A stretch of DNA of 64,000 nt from Terana coerulea (taxonomy: Eukaryota > Basidiomycota > Agaricomycetes > Polyporales > Phanerochaetaceae). Position 1 is the stretch's first letter; every line of letters starts with the position of its first letter. Positions 1-12,775 of the stretch are shown one piece after another. The stretch covers positions 31,400 to 95,399 of the forward strand of contig JAKOGH010000825.1 in assembly GCA_024811115.1 (NCBI GenBank). Direction: 5' to 3'. The translations under genes were made by a program, and so were the position numbers. The notes below the pieces were generated by a model. The model did not search any database, had not been told where the DNA came from, and saw only the letters and a program-made list of their open reading frames with translations.

Positions 1-1249
1 TGCTGATTAAACTCTGCGCTTGCTTGGAATAGCTAGCTGGCATATAATAACCGACTTGACCTTTTGTATTCGAAGTTTTATTAAATTAGCACTAATATGA
101 AGAGCAGAAATGTCTTCTTTTACCAACTTTGTCCCTGACCACACTATGGAGGTCATTGCTGACCCCGTAGTGGCCCTTTGCATGATGTAGACACTAACTC
201 TGCTTGCTTTAGCAATGCACTGTTAGCAGCTATTATTCACATAGCGCAAAACACTTTCACTCAGTCTGTTTGAATTAGCACAGACTTTGCACAAGGACAT
301 TGCTGACGTATCCAGCTCTTCAACCATCCACATGACACAATATATGAAGCAACTGACAACTAGCAGCATCAGATTGAGCAGCTGGAAAACACAGCTCTTA
401 AGCAAGCCTTAAGTCTCTAGAAGCTTGTGAAAGCTTACAAGACTACCATTGAAGCTTATAAGGCCTAAGTTAACAATATTCCTGTGAATAAAAATAGCAG
501 TGAGTGCGTCCCAAAGATGCCAGATCTTCCCACCTTCGACAGTGCGAAAATAGCCTTAAAGAGTGGTTGAACCACATCACCTTGTACTGCAAGCATACGC
601 CAATTGCAATAGATAAGCAGTGCATTGTCTTGTCTCAGTCGTCTGCGCAGCACTGCCACAACTTATATGAAGTCCTATATGGACAAGTTGTGGAACAACC
701 AGCCTATTGGCATATGGCTCAAATTCGTTAAAGAGATGCAGAGTATATATAAACAGTGTGATGAGAAACAAAGTAAGGAAAAACTCAATAACCTCTAAAA
801 CAACAAAGATTTGGCCGGAAAGACTTTTGTCCAATATGCAAAGAAGTACAAAACTCTAGCCCAAATCATAGACTACCAAGACAAGCTGCACATTGACGAG
901 ATTAAAGGAGTGCTTCCCTAGGATATGCCGAGGCAATGGTTGTTCTGTCTCTTAGTGGCACTGAGCCTAAGATATGAGAAGCATATCTCAATACTCTGCT
1001 GCAGCTATATAAAGAGCTCTACTCAGAAAGGTTAAAAAGTTTGGCATTTGGTAACAATAGCACTAGCAAGAATACAGCAGAGGCAACTAAGCAGTCGAAG
1101 GGTAAAGGCAAGGGCAAGGCAAAGAAAACCAACTAGGCAGAGACATCTGGTGAACACAAGTTCTGCTAAATCTGCTCTGGTAATGTTGCAGAGATGAGCT
1201 TGACACGTAATCAGAACAAGCAGATCAGGAGCAAATATAGAATAGATGA

Positions 1250-1961
1250 TAGAATAAATATGAGGAGGGCAATAAAGGCCAACTTCTAGTAGACCTCACA
1301 GAACAAGCAAGCTGGTGCCAATATTTATCCCCAATGACTAAGTTAGCATTGCTACAATGTACAATACATAGAATGCATATCTTATCCCTCAATGACCAAG
1401 AGGTTGAGATGAGGAGCAAGGCAAAAGAGTCTGAGTGCTAAGTATCGCAGACAGACATGCATATGTAGTATCATTTTCATTTTCTTGCATTTGTTTAGCA
1501 TAGATACATGGCCTAGTAGCAGCTCCAGAGCCTCTGGACTTCATTCAGATGATCCCGGCGCTTAGCGCCTAAATGCAGCTCAATTCTTTCCATATTCTTG
1601 AACACTTAGCACTCTGAACTCTCTTGCTTTATCCCTCATCTCAACCTTTTGGTCATTGAAGACAAGGTATGTATTCGATATACTGTACATAGTAGCAATG
1701 CTAACTTGGTCATTGGGGACAAATGTGTACCAGCCTACTCGTCTGTAAGGTCTACCTGGAGTTGGCCCTCATTGCCCTCTTTGTATGTATTCCACTAAGA
1801 GTTCGAGAGCTTGAGAAGAATTGAGCTGTGTTTGGGCGCTAAGTGCGGGATCATCGCAATGAAGTCCAAGGCTTTGAGGCTGCTCTTAGGCCTTGTCTCT
1901 GTGCTAATTAAATGCAAGGAAAATGAAAAATAATACTACTTATGCATGTTTGTCTGTAATA
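1250..1961 (-). repeat. Solo LTR, split by a younger LTR
   Basis: The two outer parts (1250-1437 and 1800-1961) together match the repeat units at 8621-8964 and 9851-10051, sharing a GGCGCT(A)AG core and an end like CTG(C)GACA. The unit reads TRGAATA...CTGNRAYA on this strand, so it lies opposite to the copy nested inside it. It has no coding capacity. Calling it an LTR rests on length (about 350 bp), the TG..CA-like ends, several scattered copies and insertion in a retroelement-rich block. Confidence 0.6.
1443..1794 (+). repeat. Nested solo LTR with 5-bp target duplication
   Basis: This 352-bp unit starts TATCGCAGAC and ends TATTCCA. It is flanked by the direct repeat CTAAG at 1438-1442 and 1795-1799. 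Removing the insert and one CTAAG restores the sequence seen uninterrupted in the copy near 8790-8830. A 5-bp target duplication is typical of LTR-retrotransposon integrase, and a lone LTR is the usual product of LTR-LTR recombination. Confidence 0.7.
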
Positions 1962-3529
1962 GGTAAGGGTAAAAGCTCACACCAAAACCCACAACACAAA
2001 TGACTGCTACGACAACCTGAAGAATGCCAACTCTGGCAAAGGTTCTTTTGTCATCCCATTATCCCTTTGACAGCAACAGCGGCAATATGAACTAGAGCAG
2101 CAGTGCTACTAGTTCCCAGTAGAAACTCTGGTTCTAAGTTGAAGAGCAAGCAATCCTTTAGAAACCATCTCAATGAGCTTTTGAGCTCTATGTCCAATGT
2201 CGATGATAATGCTTTCCTTAGCAATGTCAAAGTCAACTCAGCGAGCATCTATGAGCTGAGTGAATCTGAGCTTGCCAAAATGAAAGCAACCGAGTGCAGC
2301 AATGAACCTCAGTCAGGCCCAGGCAGATGTCCATGGGTTAATTGCCAGACTCAGATGGATTTTCCCTAGGGAATGTAGAGGCTAATGCCTGCGGCTTACA
2401 TTCTGGGAATAATACACCCCTTGTTGGCTCTAAAGTGAATTTGGATGAAGTAGTACTGGAATCTTGTGTAACTAACATAGCTTGCAACAAGAAACATCTT
2501 GTTAAACTTTCAGTAATGCTTTGGGTATATAGTTTTAAAGTGCAGGCCGAGGTTTTAGTACACTCAGGTGCTACAACAAACTTCATTGACAAATCATTCA
2601 TTGAAAGAAATCATCCGGTAACTAACGCATATGGAACTCCAAACCAAGCAAAACAAATGCTTGATTATACCTGTGCTTATGTTTAAATTAGTAGTTATAA
2701 GTCTATTTGTATACTGTATGTTACATAGTTAGAAGACAAAGACATGATGATCGGTTACAACTTCTTATACTGACACAACCCTGAGATTGACTGGAAAAAG
2801 GGGAATTGGAGTTTACCAAATGTCCTGAGAGCTGCATTACCAATCAAGCCTGTAAAATATGAGTCAGTAAAGCTAAAACCAACGAGCTTCAACTTGAGTC
2901 AGATCTTCTGTGGAAATCCACTCTGGATAAATTTGGAGATAAGGATACAGATAATCCACTTATCAACTGGATGAACATTGATGTCCCCAATGATCACATA
3001 TAAGCAGAAGTTATCATGGCTATATTCAACGAAAATAATGTGGACAAGATCCCTTGGAGAACTCCGATGGCGAAGACATTGTCAAATAGAAGTCACACAT
3101 ACCTGAATGGTTACACAAATACAGCAACGTGTTTTCTAGCGCCAAGTCAGAGCGTATGCCAGTACACAAAATGTATGATCATCTGATTGACTTTGTAGAA
3201 AGAGCCTTTCTTCCCAAGCCAGCTAAACTGTACCTGCTGTCTTCCAAAGAGAAACTCTTTAAATGAATGAATCGATGAGAAACAATAAATAGGTTACATT
3301 CAACCTTCTAAGTCACTAGTTGTGTCACTAATTTCTCTCAGCGCTAGTCCACAGCGCTTAGAGTGTAATATCAAGTCGGGATATGTCACCAAGTTGTCAC
3401 ATAGTGTTACAAGATGCTGGATCAGTTTGCCATGCGCTTGTCACATGGTTATCAGGGATATGCCTCATATGGACGTAGAATCCAGTACTCAGATCTGGAA
3501 CTGTTCTAGACTATGACCTCAATATAATG

Positions 3530-3880
3530 TCAGTACAACATCATAGACTGATAGTGTACAGTAGCTCAATTAGAATATCTAGATAGTGTTGATGTTAGCA
3601 TAATAGCTAGGTTAGATCTGATAAAGGAGTTAGAGCAGTGGTATGCTCTGGAGCTTTATTCAGACATCACCTGACTGTATTAGTCAGCATATGGTATTGA
3701 AGGTCTTAGATAGTGTCTGGGGTCCCTCTACACATGTATATAAAGAGGCTGGTCTGTGAGCTAAACCCCTAGACTCAACAACATTGTTGATTTATATCTG
3801 CTCTACTAGCTCTACTCAAGTCCCTCTGCTTTCCTCACCTCTTTCAAGTTATCCCAGCAGGTGAGTATTGTAATTTTGTA
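3530..3880 (+). repeat. LTR-like promoter segment
   Basis: This stretch contains a TATATAAAG box (about 3737-3745), then a pyrimidine-rich CTCTACTCAAGTCCCTCTGC stretch and a GTGAGTATTG splice-donor-like sequence near 3861. That is the layout of a basidiomycete LTR or its leader. I could not find the matching second LTR, so borders are approximate. Confidence 0.3.
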
Positions 3881-5570
3881 ATACTTACTAAAGATAAAGC
3901 AAGGCAACTACTTATAAATCAAGTGAATAGCACATTATTTACTATTCCCAACCCACAAAGTATTATTATATTTGACTTATGCTTTTATTTACTGTATAAG
4001 AAATAGAACTACTAGTATAAATAATATATATATTTATATTGCTACATATCACAATGTAGTAAAGCTATTAATAATATCATTGCAAATCAGCTGGTAATTC
4101 CTTGTAATGTAAGCACATGAGGGATTTGAATTTCACTAGAAAGCAATGCAAATTACAGAATACATAGTGAATGAGTAGAAGTATATGATGACAAAATAAC
4201 TTCTAGAAAATGTAATTACTATAATACCACAATATGTAATGAATTAGTATTTACTAGTAGGTCTGTATTTTTTACCTTTTGCAGTGATGAATTAACATAA
4301 AATAAAAACAAAGTATAAACTTATTTGATGCAAGATACCACTTATGTAGCTTGATATACTATAGAAAATTTCATTTTACAGCTTAAGCTATTACACTAAA
4401 TAGGGACATTTGGTTTAATGATGAATTAAATCACAAACAGAACTGTGATTATAAAGATAAGTTACAAATATCAGCCAAACAAGTTTTGCAACCACACCTG
4501 ATAGAAATACTTGTTAGCTGCTATATATGCGCAATTCTAACTGATTTATATTTAAAACCTAATGTATACACATACTGTGCTTTGTAATATACATAATCAA
4601 ATAACTCGTATACAATATAATACTATAATTCTGTTATATATGCTTGATTTGAATAGAAATCAGCTCAGAAAAGTATGTAAATTAAAGAAAGAATATTAGA
4701 AAATCCACAAAGGTAAATAAAGAAATCATACCTGCTACGCACTAGCAATGATCCATTTATCCCAGATATAAAGGGTTAGAACTTATCAACTCTTACTCTT
4801 ACTTTTAGATATTTTTACCTTTGATCTCTACAAGTTTCCCTATCTTTGTCCTTTACTAGATAGAGTATAGATAGAGGTGTACTATATATCTGTATGCATT
4901 CTGCAAAAGGCCTTATATACTATCTTTAGGCTGTCTAACTCTAGAAACTACAAAGTAAGATGATAGGACTAAATGTGGGAAAATTGCAAAGCAATAAATA
5001 TGGATAAATGCAAGTAGGGCACTATATGCGTAGGAAAGCATTATTGTGGGTTTAAAGGGTATGTATGGCTGACAAATATTATTGGAAGTGCATGTATGCA
5101 GCAGTAGACAGTAAAAATATATGTGATATTGGCTAAATATGATGTTGATATATAGAATGCTATATGCAAGCAGAGTAAAAAAAGTAAAAGACTGCTAGCT
5201 AGTAGTAAACACTGAAGGTTGTGCAATTATATAGTTTTACTAAATTGCACTCTATTGCCTACAAATGAGCAACAGGGTATATATAATACAATAAAGGAGT
5301 AAGTTACAACTAAGGAATAGAAAGCAAATCCAAGCAAAAAAAAATAGAATATGAGAGTTGTGTAAGCATCCAAATATAGTAACCTTCCTAGCAGAGTTAC
5401 ACTACATCAGACAGTTACAAATTGCAAAGGGCCTTAACTATCACTTAGAGACTGTCAGTTGCTGCTTACAGCATCTGAAAAAAAACCGTACTATTTCTAA
5501 TGCACACCAAGGGTATAAAAACCACTGGGGGTATTTGCAGAGATAAGGCAAGGGTGAAGGTAGGGATAGA

Positions 5571-6080
5571 CCAATTTTAACCATTTACCCTTGCTTTACC
5601 CTTGAATATTTGTAAGAGCCAAATAATAGTATCACACACAGCTATATAATTCTAGTTTGTTTGAGTTTAGTAAAGGCTAATTACACAATCTTGTATATGT
5701 AGCCATTTTCATCATTTAGTAACTTGCTGGTAGCTTGCATGAGTGATTATTATAAAAGCCTCAATATACTTATAGCATAATGATATATAAATATATTCAA
5801 ATGAGGCTATACTTACAACAGTTTAAGCTACTAAAAACTCTAAGAGATCAAAGATAACAGTGATATAGTCTTGCACAATGATTGAAACATTTTTGAAGTT
5901 TGGAACCAAATAATATGTGCTACATAGAGCTACTTTAGAGCTATACTTTTAGAGGTTATTAAAACCCTTAATACCCTTGTAAACCCTCAGTAAACTCTTT
6001 ACCCTTGTTCAAGGGTAAGGGTTTTAAAGAGTAAAGGTAAGGGTTGGTTGAATTTTGCTGAGGGTTTACCCTTGCAATGC
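5571..6080. repeat. Clusters of degenerate TTTACCC / CCCTTGTAA repeats
   Basis: Two clusters (about 5571-5612 and 5960-6075) contain repeated TTTACCCTTG and AAGGGTAAAGG-type words on both strands, about 450 bp apart. The same words make up the subterminal regions of the hAT-type element at 18311-19052. They may be the two ends of an older relative. They are not true telomere repeats, being irregular and present in both orientations. Confidence 0.4.
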
Positions 6081-8620
6081 ACTAACTATTTCTATCTAAT
6101 GCATGCTAATAAGCATTAAAACAACACAGCTAGGTAAATATATACATAAGGCCAATAAGATGAATTAGTGAGGTTCACTGCTAATTAACTTAATTGTTGT
6201 ATATATTAGGGCAATTAGCACTACTTCTCTGCTATTCTATTGCTTACTCTTCTATTTTGTTCCTTACATGCAGCTATAATATCGCTATTGCTTGACTAGT
6301 TATTTGAGAAATTCTTTCTGCTAATTTCGACTAATATATTACATTGCATATTCAGTTATCTACATACAAAACTAAACTACTTAATGTAGTAAACTACTCA
6401 TATTGTGCAAGCAAGCCCACACACCAAGTGCTATACTTGCCTATGTGTTGTATTTGTCAGTAATGTGCTAACATATAATGCTATCCTACCTCTTATGTTA
6501 TACACTAGCCCCTTCTGATAAGGGGCACGCTTATCAGCATTGGTCTATATGCGTTGTACTTTGCCATGTTTCATACATTAGCGCTGGCATGTGCATGCTG
6601 CATTTATTAATATTGCGCTTGTATAGATGGCTGCCTTAGTCCTTATATTATACACTGGCCCGTTATGTTAGTGGTGTACTCACCTACCACAGCCAGTAGC
6701 CATTTTACAAAATAACACTGAAATATTAGAGAGTCCATTTTATAAATACTGCTGAGCTTTCTGCTATGCTGTATTTTGTAATACAGCACCTCTATATTGT
6801 CTCTATATATTATAATGACATATTGTATGTTTGGTGCTTTGGATGCTTAAATACAGATATGCTTGAAATGTTGCCCTTGATGAGTTGATCAAGATTGCTA
6901 TTGGTGACTTAAAGGGCTATGCAGTAGTTATAGCGCAAATTCCAAAATACTCGAAGAATTGTAGTTCTTTTGAAGTAGACATCTAAGAACCAAACCACTA
7001 AAACTGGCTCACAAGCTTTTAGGAGTGCATGAAAAACTGTGCCACCATGTGTCATAATTTAGAAGCTGATGAATGGACCCACAAATCCTGGGGCCTTTGT
7101 ATTCGCATTTTTAGGCCCCTGCAGGCCTGATCCCTGGCCTCCCCCTGGCCCCCCTCTCCTAATGGCGATTTATATAGTGTAGATACATATCTGTAGGTAC
7201 TATATGTCAATTTTGGGGACCTTACCACCTCTATACATACCTCTGCATCAAATTTGCTCTTATAGGGATCAATTTCGCTTTTGGGGCTCCTGGCATTATG
7301 ATAAAATTGGATCTTTTGTGCACTGACCCTTCTAAAGTACTCAGATACATAATAGGCTAACATTCGACGCTTGGAATAGGCAGAACAGTGGTGGAGATGT
7401 GCTTCTACACAGATATCCGAACAAACACCAAATATTACTGTAACATTGTATTTAGGATCAAATATATTACTGTAAGTACATGAAGGGTGTATGTAGGTCT
7501 TATTTAGAAGCTCCAATCACCCACACATGCACCAGGCATGTGTGACCACTTGTGAAAGTTAAATGATCAGATCAAATTTGGGCGCTTTTTGAAAAACAGC
7601 GCATACATTTAATATCACCCTATTTCCATAAGATTCAAATCTCCGAACCCATTGTAATGAATTCTACGCTCTGAAAACCACCAGAAACATTTGGAAAAGG
7701 AGTACACCATCTTAGTTGTGATGCTATAGCTAAAACATATCTGAATCCGTATAAATTATATGGATCCATGTAATACCTAGGCTTTCCGACTGTCCTGGTC
7801 GCTCTTTTTATTCCACAAACACTGGGGGACCCCTGGAAACTGTTGTCGCATGTTCATATATGTGTTTTAAGTACTTCTGAGCTTGGAATTAATTTGTTTC
7901 AAAGATCTAAGCTGGGAATAGTGCAATATATGCTGTTTTTGGGCATTCTGGGCGCATTTTGGCAGTATTCAGCCTGGATCATTACACAATACATACCAGA
8001 TACTATCCAAATAAATTGTGAAACTGTTTGTACATGTATAGGCAACATTGTATTGGATTTAGGATAGAATCTAACTGCTAAAAAGGGACCCAGAAATTAA
8101 ATATCGCTGGAAATGAGCGAATTTGGCCTGGGCAGAGATATATTCAGGTTTAGCAAGCCATAGAGTGATTTCCCCACTTATTCCTTCTGCTAATAGTTAA
8201 TGTATATATAGTAGTACATACTGGAATAGCCAGAAGCCCAGTGCAGCCATATTCAAGGGTTGTAAGAGAGTGGAAACCCTGATTTAGGCGCATCAGAGCT
8301 ATATTTAAGCTGCAGAGTAGTGTACAAAGCTTCCCTGACCCCTGAACTGCGCCACAGTACACTACATACATGTAACTATGTATCTTACATCAAAGTCAAA
8401 AGGAGGGAAAGGAGGGAGGCCAGGAAAAGCAAGTGGAATGGCTCAAAATGCGCATTTGATAGAGCTGGGTTTTTAGGTCCACTACCTGCCTAATTGAGTG
8501 GCAAGGGTTCAGAAATGTGTGCCCAAGTGCAAAAGTGCAAAAATGCGCTTTGTATGTCACGAAGACAAGCTCAATGCGTAACCAGAGCGAAGCGGATCAG
8601 AGTGGATATGGAATAGATGG

Positions 8621-8964
8621 TGGAATACGTACAAGGGTGACAAAGGCCAACTCCTGATGGATCTCACAGAACAAGCAGGCTAGTGCCGATACTTGTCTGA
8701 CCAAGTTAATATTGCTACACTATACAATACATAAAATACACACCCTTGTCTTCAATGACCAAGAGGTCGAGATGAAGGAGCAAGGTAAGAGAGTCTGAGT
8801 GCTAAGAGTCCGAAAGTGTGAGAAGAATCAAACTGGATTTGGGCGCTAAGCGCCGAACATCGGAATAACATTCAAAGGCTCTGGGGCTACTACCAGGTTG
8901 TATATCTGTGCCAAACAAATGCAAGAAAAATAATAATACTACTTCTATATGTTCATCTGCAACA
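8621..8964 (-). repeat. Solo LTR of the same family as 1250-1961
   Basis: The unit starts TGGAATACGT and ends CTGCAACA. It carries the central GGCGCTAAGCGCC palindrome and the AATGACCAAGAGG block found in the copies near 1400 and 9.9 kb. No internal retroelement sequence is attached. It provides the uninterrupted reference that shows the copy at 1443-1794 is an insertion. Confidence 0.6.
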
Positions 8965-9850
8965 TTGTGGGTCTACTTAGCATTTATTTAGCAAATGGAA
9001 AGTGCCTGGTAGGAAAAATTGATCATAGCTTTTATGGCGCAACTACCAGGCCATTTTTGGTCATTCTGATACTTTTGAAAGCCTTGATTGAGGGTTACAT
9101 ATTGGTATGTTTTTGGTTTGAAGGGTTTGTTTTATAAAATGGACCCTTTTAACAACTCTGCAGTTTTACAAAACAAACCCTCTAAAATCTCAGTGCTATT
9201 TTACAAAATGGTTACTGGCACACTTAGCTCATCTGCATTAGCCTGTGCATGATATGCTTTAGCTATGTCTCATGCTATTAGTAAGAAATGTTTACTAACA
9301 GTTATATAAAGAAAAAGGAGGGGATATCCTGGATAGAATGGCTAGATGAATTTCTCCAGGTAACATTAGATTAAATGTTGGATCAAACTTGCCTAGGTGT
9401 TTATGTGTAATTGTATGCAAATAAATTTCTGAGATGAATGCAACACTTAGTCACTTACTGAGCTAGTTATATAAAAGATGGCTCAAATAACTAGCAAACC
9501 AAAACAATAAAGACCTGGTAAGTATTAATTAGTAATCTCTTCAAACAATAATCCTTCTTAGATTATATAAGTACAACTCAGCCTAAAACTTGATTACTGA
9601 AGTTAAGCTATAGTAATTCTAAGGATGCAAAGCCTATTCTTTGGGCTTATAAATATTATAAACTTGAAACCCAGAAAAATACTGCTTGCTGCTAGCCACC
9701 TAGCACTTTTTAGAGTACAAGATATGTGTCCTTTTTTCTTTCCTAGTGCCCTTATGTATTTATTAGAAATTTTTCCTTTGGCCAATTAGGATTTATTACT
9801 AAGCAAATTGGTAATGCTTATTATCGCGGAGACGAATGTAGAATAGATGA

Positions 9851-10051
9851 TAGAATATGTCGAAGAGGCAATGGCCAACTCTGAGTAGACCTCATAGAAC
9901 AGGCTAGTGCCAATACTGTTAGCATTGGCATGACTTGAGCAAGGCGTCCAAAACGGAAGAATTGAGCCGCATTTAGGCGCTAGGCGCCGGGATCATCAGA
10001 ATGAAGTCCAGAGGCTCTAATAATACTACATATGCATGTCCATCTGCGACA
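9851..10051 (-). repeat. Shorter, internally deleted solo LTR copy
   Basis: It starts TAGAATATGT and ends CTGCGACA, with the GGCGCTAGGCGCC core. Against the 8621-8964 unit it lacks roughly 140 bp of the middle. It is the third scattered copy of this LTR family in the window. Confidence 0.55.
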
Positions 10052-10259
10052 CTTATTAAGCACTTAGTCAGCATTGGTAAGCACTTCCAATATGATTGGC
10101 TGCTTAGCATTTTGCTAATAAATTCACCAGAAATTGGCTTAAGATGTTCACTTTCTTTCCTATCCTGAAATATGACCTGATTCTTACTATATATACCAAG
10201 GAACATGTTATTATCCTACTCATAAATTTCTGTATAACTGATTACTTACAGGACAGTGC

Positions 10260-10700
10260 GCATCTATTAGCACTGCACATGTATGTATACATTGTTACTA
10301 CACCCTTCATGTTATGCATACTAGCTTTTGTGCATTGGTGGTATGCTCACCTGTGTTTATTGGTATAGTGCATGTTTGTCAGCACTATATATGCATGTGC
10401 CATTGTCCTGCCCTATGTATCATGTGCATTGTGCTGCATGCACCTCAGCCTTTATGCATCAGTGCTGTGCTCATCTGTATCAGTTTATATGCATCATGCT
10501 TTGCCATATTGCACATGTTAGCATTGGCATTATGCATATCTATTACCACTGTATATGTGTCATTGTGCCTCTGTTTATATTGTATGTATTGTTTTGTATA
10601 TGCTGGTTTTTTGCGCATCAGTGCCGCACATGTTTGCTGGCATTGGGCTTGTTGCATTGGGCTTAACTGGATGAATATTCATATGCAATGTTTATTACTT
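10260..10700. repeat. Degenerate TGCAT-rich low-complexity repeat
   Basis: Short words such as ATATGCAT, CATGTTAGCATTGGCAT and TGTGCATTG recur irregularly across about 440 bp. Overlapping open frames here give Cys-, Ile- and His-rich peptides, the expected product of such a repeat rather than of a gene. Similar words occur near 6430-6690. Confidence 0.4.
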
Positions 10701-11886
10701 AAGAGGGCTGAGTGCTGCCTATTTATAAAACCACCATCTACAAATCATGCATGCATAGCTGTAAATAGTTCTGGGTAGCAGTAGTAGATGCAGCAAGATA
10801 GCCACATACTTTGTTTATAGAGGAGCCCCTCTCCTTCATAGCCTTGCTCTATTTATCAAGTGTCTCTCCATTCACATGTGGTATTGCTTAGGTCCTAATG
10901 TCCCAATAGGTAGTTGCAATGTAGCCAACACATCAGTTAAAAATGAGGGACTGATAGAATGATAATAAAGCCAAATGTGAAGGCTCCAAAGAGATTAAGG
11001 CACTTCAACAGATATAGCAGATTATAAACAGTGAACAGCATGGGTAAACCCCAAGTGCTGAGAGGTTCTACCCTCACTCATATCTGGCAGATACCCTTAT
11101 CCTTCCCATGAGTATGGATTAAGCGCAGGTTGCCTCAGGTAGAGGTTTTGCCCACAGGTTCGATGCTCCAGACACCTTTTGGTAGCATGAAATAATGATG
11201 TAGCCAGAATGTTAGGTCAATATATATGTTAATGCAGTTTGAATAAGGCTAGAACAATACAAAATGGCAGGGAGTTAAGTGAGCTAAAGTTACAGTTGAT
11301 AGGATTAACTATAAACCTGCATATTAATTCGTTCCATGAAAATGCTGTCTACAGGCCTTTTGTCTATATTGAATCAAATAGAAGGCATTGTTGCGAATTT
11401 AAATAGCTCAATAATGTAAGAATCGGCCATAGAATGAGTGAGATGTATGATTTGTGAGCTGGTGAGCAGGAGAAAATGGTTGAATGCATTCATTTCGATG
11501 TTTTGCCGCACCTACCTCTCTTCACCTCTATGAAAACTAATAGTATACGCTTAGGAGATCTCGGAAAACTTGGATTTATGCAAATAAGCCTAGTACTCAC
11601 TGAGCTAGAAGCCCTAGTCTTTGAATAGATGCTTGCTTGGTAAGTACATCATCAATGTAGATTACTAGAGTAATTATGCTTGAAAATGTTCAATGCAAAA
11701 CTGATGTCAGGCTATACCTGATATTAGACAATTACAAGTAGAGTATGCTGTCAATCTATGTATAATAAAACTGCGACAACTTAAAGCCAGATAAGTACAT
11801 GTCAATAATTACTAAAGTGCAAAGAAGTCTGTGAGAGTGGCCTGTAGCAGAAGCTTCAATATATTGCTGAGACAGATTAAATTGTG

Positions 11887-12110
11887 GGCAAGTAGCTCAG
11901 TAGGCTAGTAACCAGGCTGATGGCAACAACCACAGTTGTGACTCAGCTGTGGTCATGTAGACTCTGTCTGGTGGTCGACAGAGGCTGCATAATTAGAGCT
12001 TACAGCTGTATTACCTAGGACATTTGTTATCTTGAGTCACTGTCTAGTAATATAATAAGTGTATTAAAGGCAGCTCAATCTAAATTCAAGTTATTGCCTA
12101 CTGTGCACTA
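11887..12110 (+). repeat. Possible tRNA-derived (SINE-like) sequence
   Basis: TAGCTCAGTAGG at about 11893-11904 fits the Pol III A-box consensus (TRGCNNAGYNGG) and sits where it would in a tRNA head. A B-box candidate downstream (GTGGTCGACAG near 11972) is poor, and no complete tRNA cloverleaf can be drawn. The sequence could be a decayed tRNA-derived SINE or chance. Confidence 0.2.
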
Positions 12111-12775
12111 GTAACTCAGACATAAGTGTATGATTACTAAATTTACTTATATAATTCAACAACCTCAGTTGCAAATATTTGAACATCAGAGGCTGCTGAT
12201 TTATAAGCAGATACTGTACTTACATCATATATGACCAAATTGACAGGAGGTGCAACTGGTGACACCAAACTACCAAATTGACAGGGCAGCAGGACTGCCT
12301 GTGATCTGTGACATGGGTCAACAAGCGGCGGATAAAAGCAAAAGCTGGCCACTCAATTTGTAAGCTGACCAGTGTTGTTGCAGCAGCTAGAGCTCAATTT
12401 TGCAGTCTAGTTCATGTTATCATCGGCTTGCCTTTTTTTATGTGTCACAGGCTCCAAAAATACTATTTCTGGTGGTTTTTGGAACTGAATATTAGAAGCA
12501 GCAGACCTCTAAGTGATTTGTGACCACCACTTTTCAAACTGGAGGTCAAGGGGTCTATGACCTATGACATGCCACTTTGGTCGTACAAGTACAGTAGACC
12601 CCAGAGATAGGGAATTACTCAGAGTAACGGGGATGTCAAACAGAATAAGCCAAGGGGAAGGATGTATCTCAATTCTAGGAGTACTTAAACTCATTTTGGG
12701 GTGTACTAAGAAATAAGTGCAATTTACTATAACAAGCACTACCATATGTCTAATGTAGGAGACACTTTGCCTAAT

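Larger units (their letters stand above)
480..3290 (+). mobile_element. Fossil Ty3/gypsy retrotransposon (gag, protease, start of RT)
   Basis: Degenerate coding sequence in several frames resembles a basidiomycete Ty3/gypsy polyprotein. Near 545-640 a Gag segment reads KEWLNHITLYCKHTP. Near 810-905 another reads DLAGKTFVQYAKKYKTL followed by an IDEIKGVLP-like stretch with a stop. Near 2530-2690 there is a retroviral-type aspartic protease remnant, VHSGATTNFIDKSFIE, where the catalytic DSG/DTG has become HSG. Near 2740-2790 comes GYNFLY..NPEIDW, then near 3110-3250 KYSNVFSAKSERMPVHK and PKPAKLYLLSSKEK, which is the usual lead-in to the reverse transcriptase domain. No RT core, RNase H or integrase follows. 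Many stops and frameshifts make it inactive. Solo LTRs of another family interrupt it at 1.25-1.96 kb. Confidence 0.75.
1..12775. other. AT-rich, gene-free block of transposon debris
   Basis: The first 12.7 kb is strongly AT-rich compared with the rest of the window and has no long conserved reading frame. It holds a fossil Ty3/gypsy relic, solo LTRs, simple AT tracts and low-complexity TGCAT-rich stretches, which are listed separately. Between them (about 3.9-8.6 kb, 8.97-9.84 kb and 10.7-12.7 kb) I see no gene; reading frames there are short and match no family I know. The edge near 12.7 kb is abrupt: the phosphatase gene begins there with normal composition and intact splice sites. Such islands in basidiomycetes are usually silenced, repeat-rich chromatin, but that is inference. 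Confidence 0.8.

Noticed and set aside
5571..6080. Telomere repeats
   Set aside because: The CCCTT/TTACCC words are irregular, occur in both orientations and are not a TTAGGG array.
7052..7516. Minus-strand open frame of 154 codons in the AT-rich block
   Set aside because: Composition is that of random sequence; no family resemblance, splice structure or promoter.
10314..10778. Two overlapping + strand open frames of 112-154 codons rich in Cys, His and Ile
   Set aside because: They come from a degenerate TGCAT-rich repeat, overlap each other in different frames and have no conserved motif or promoter.
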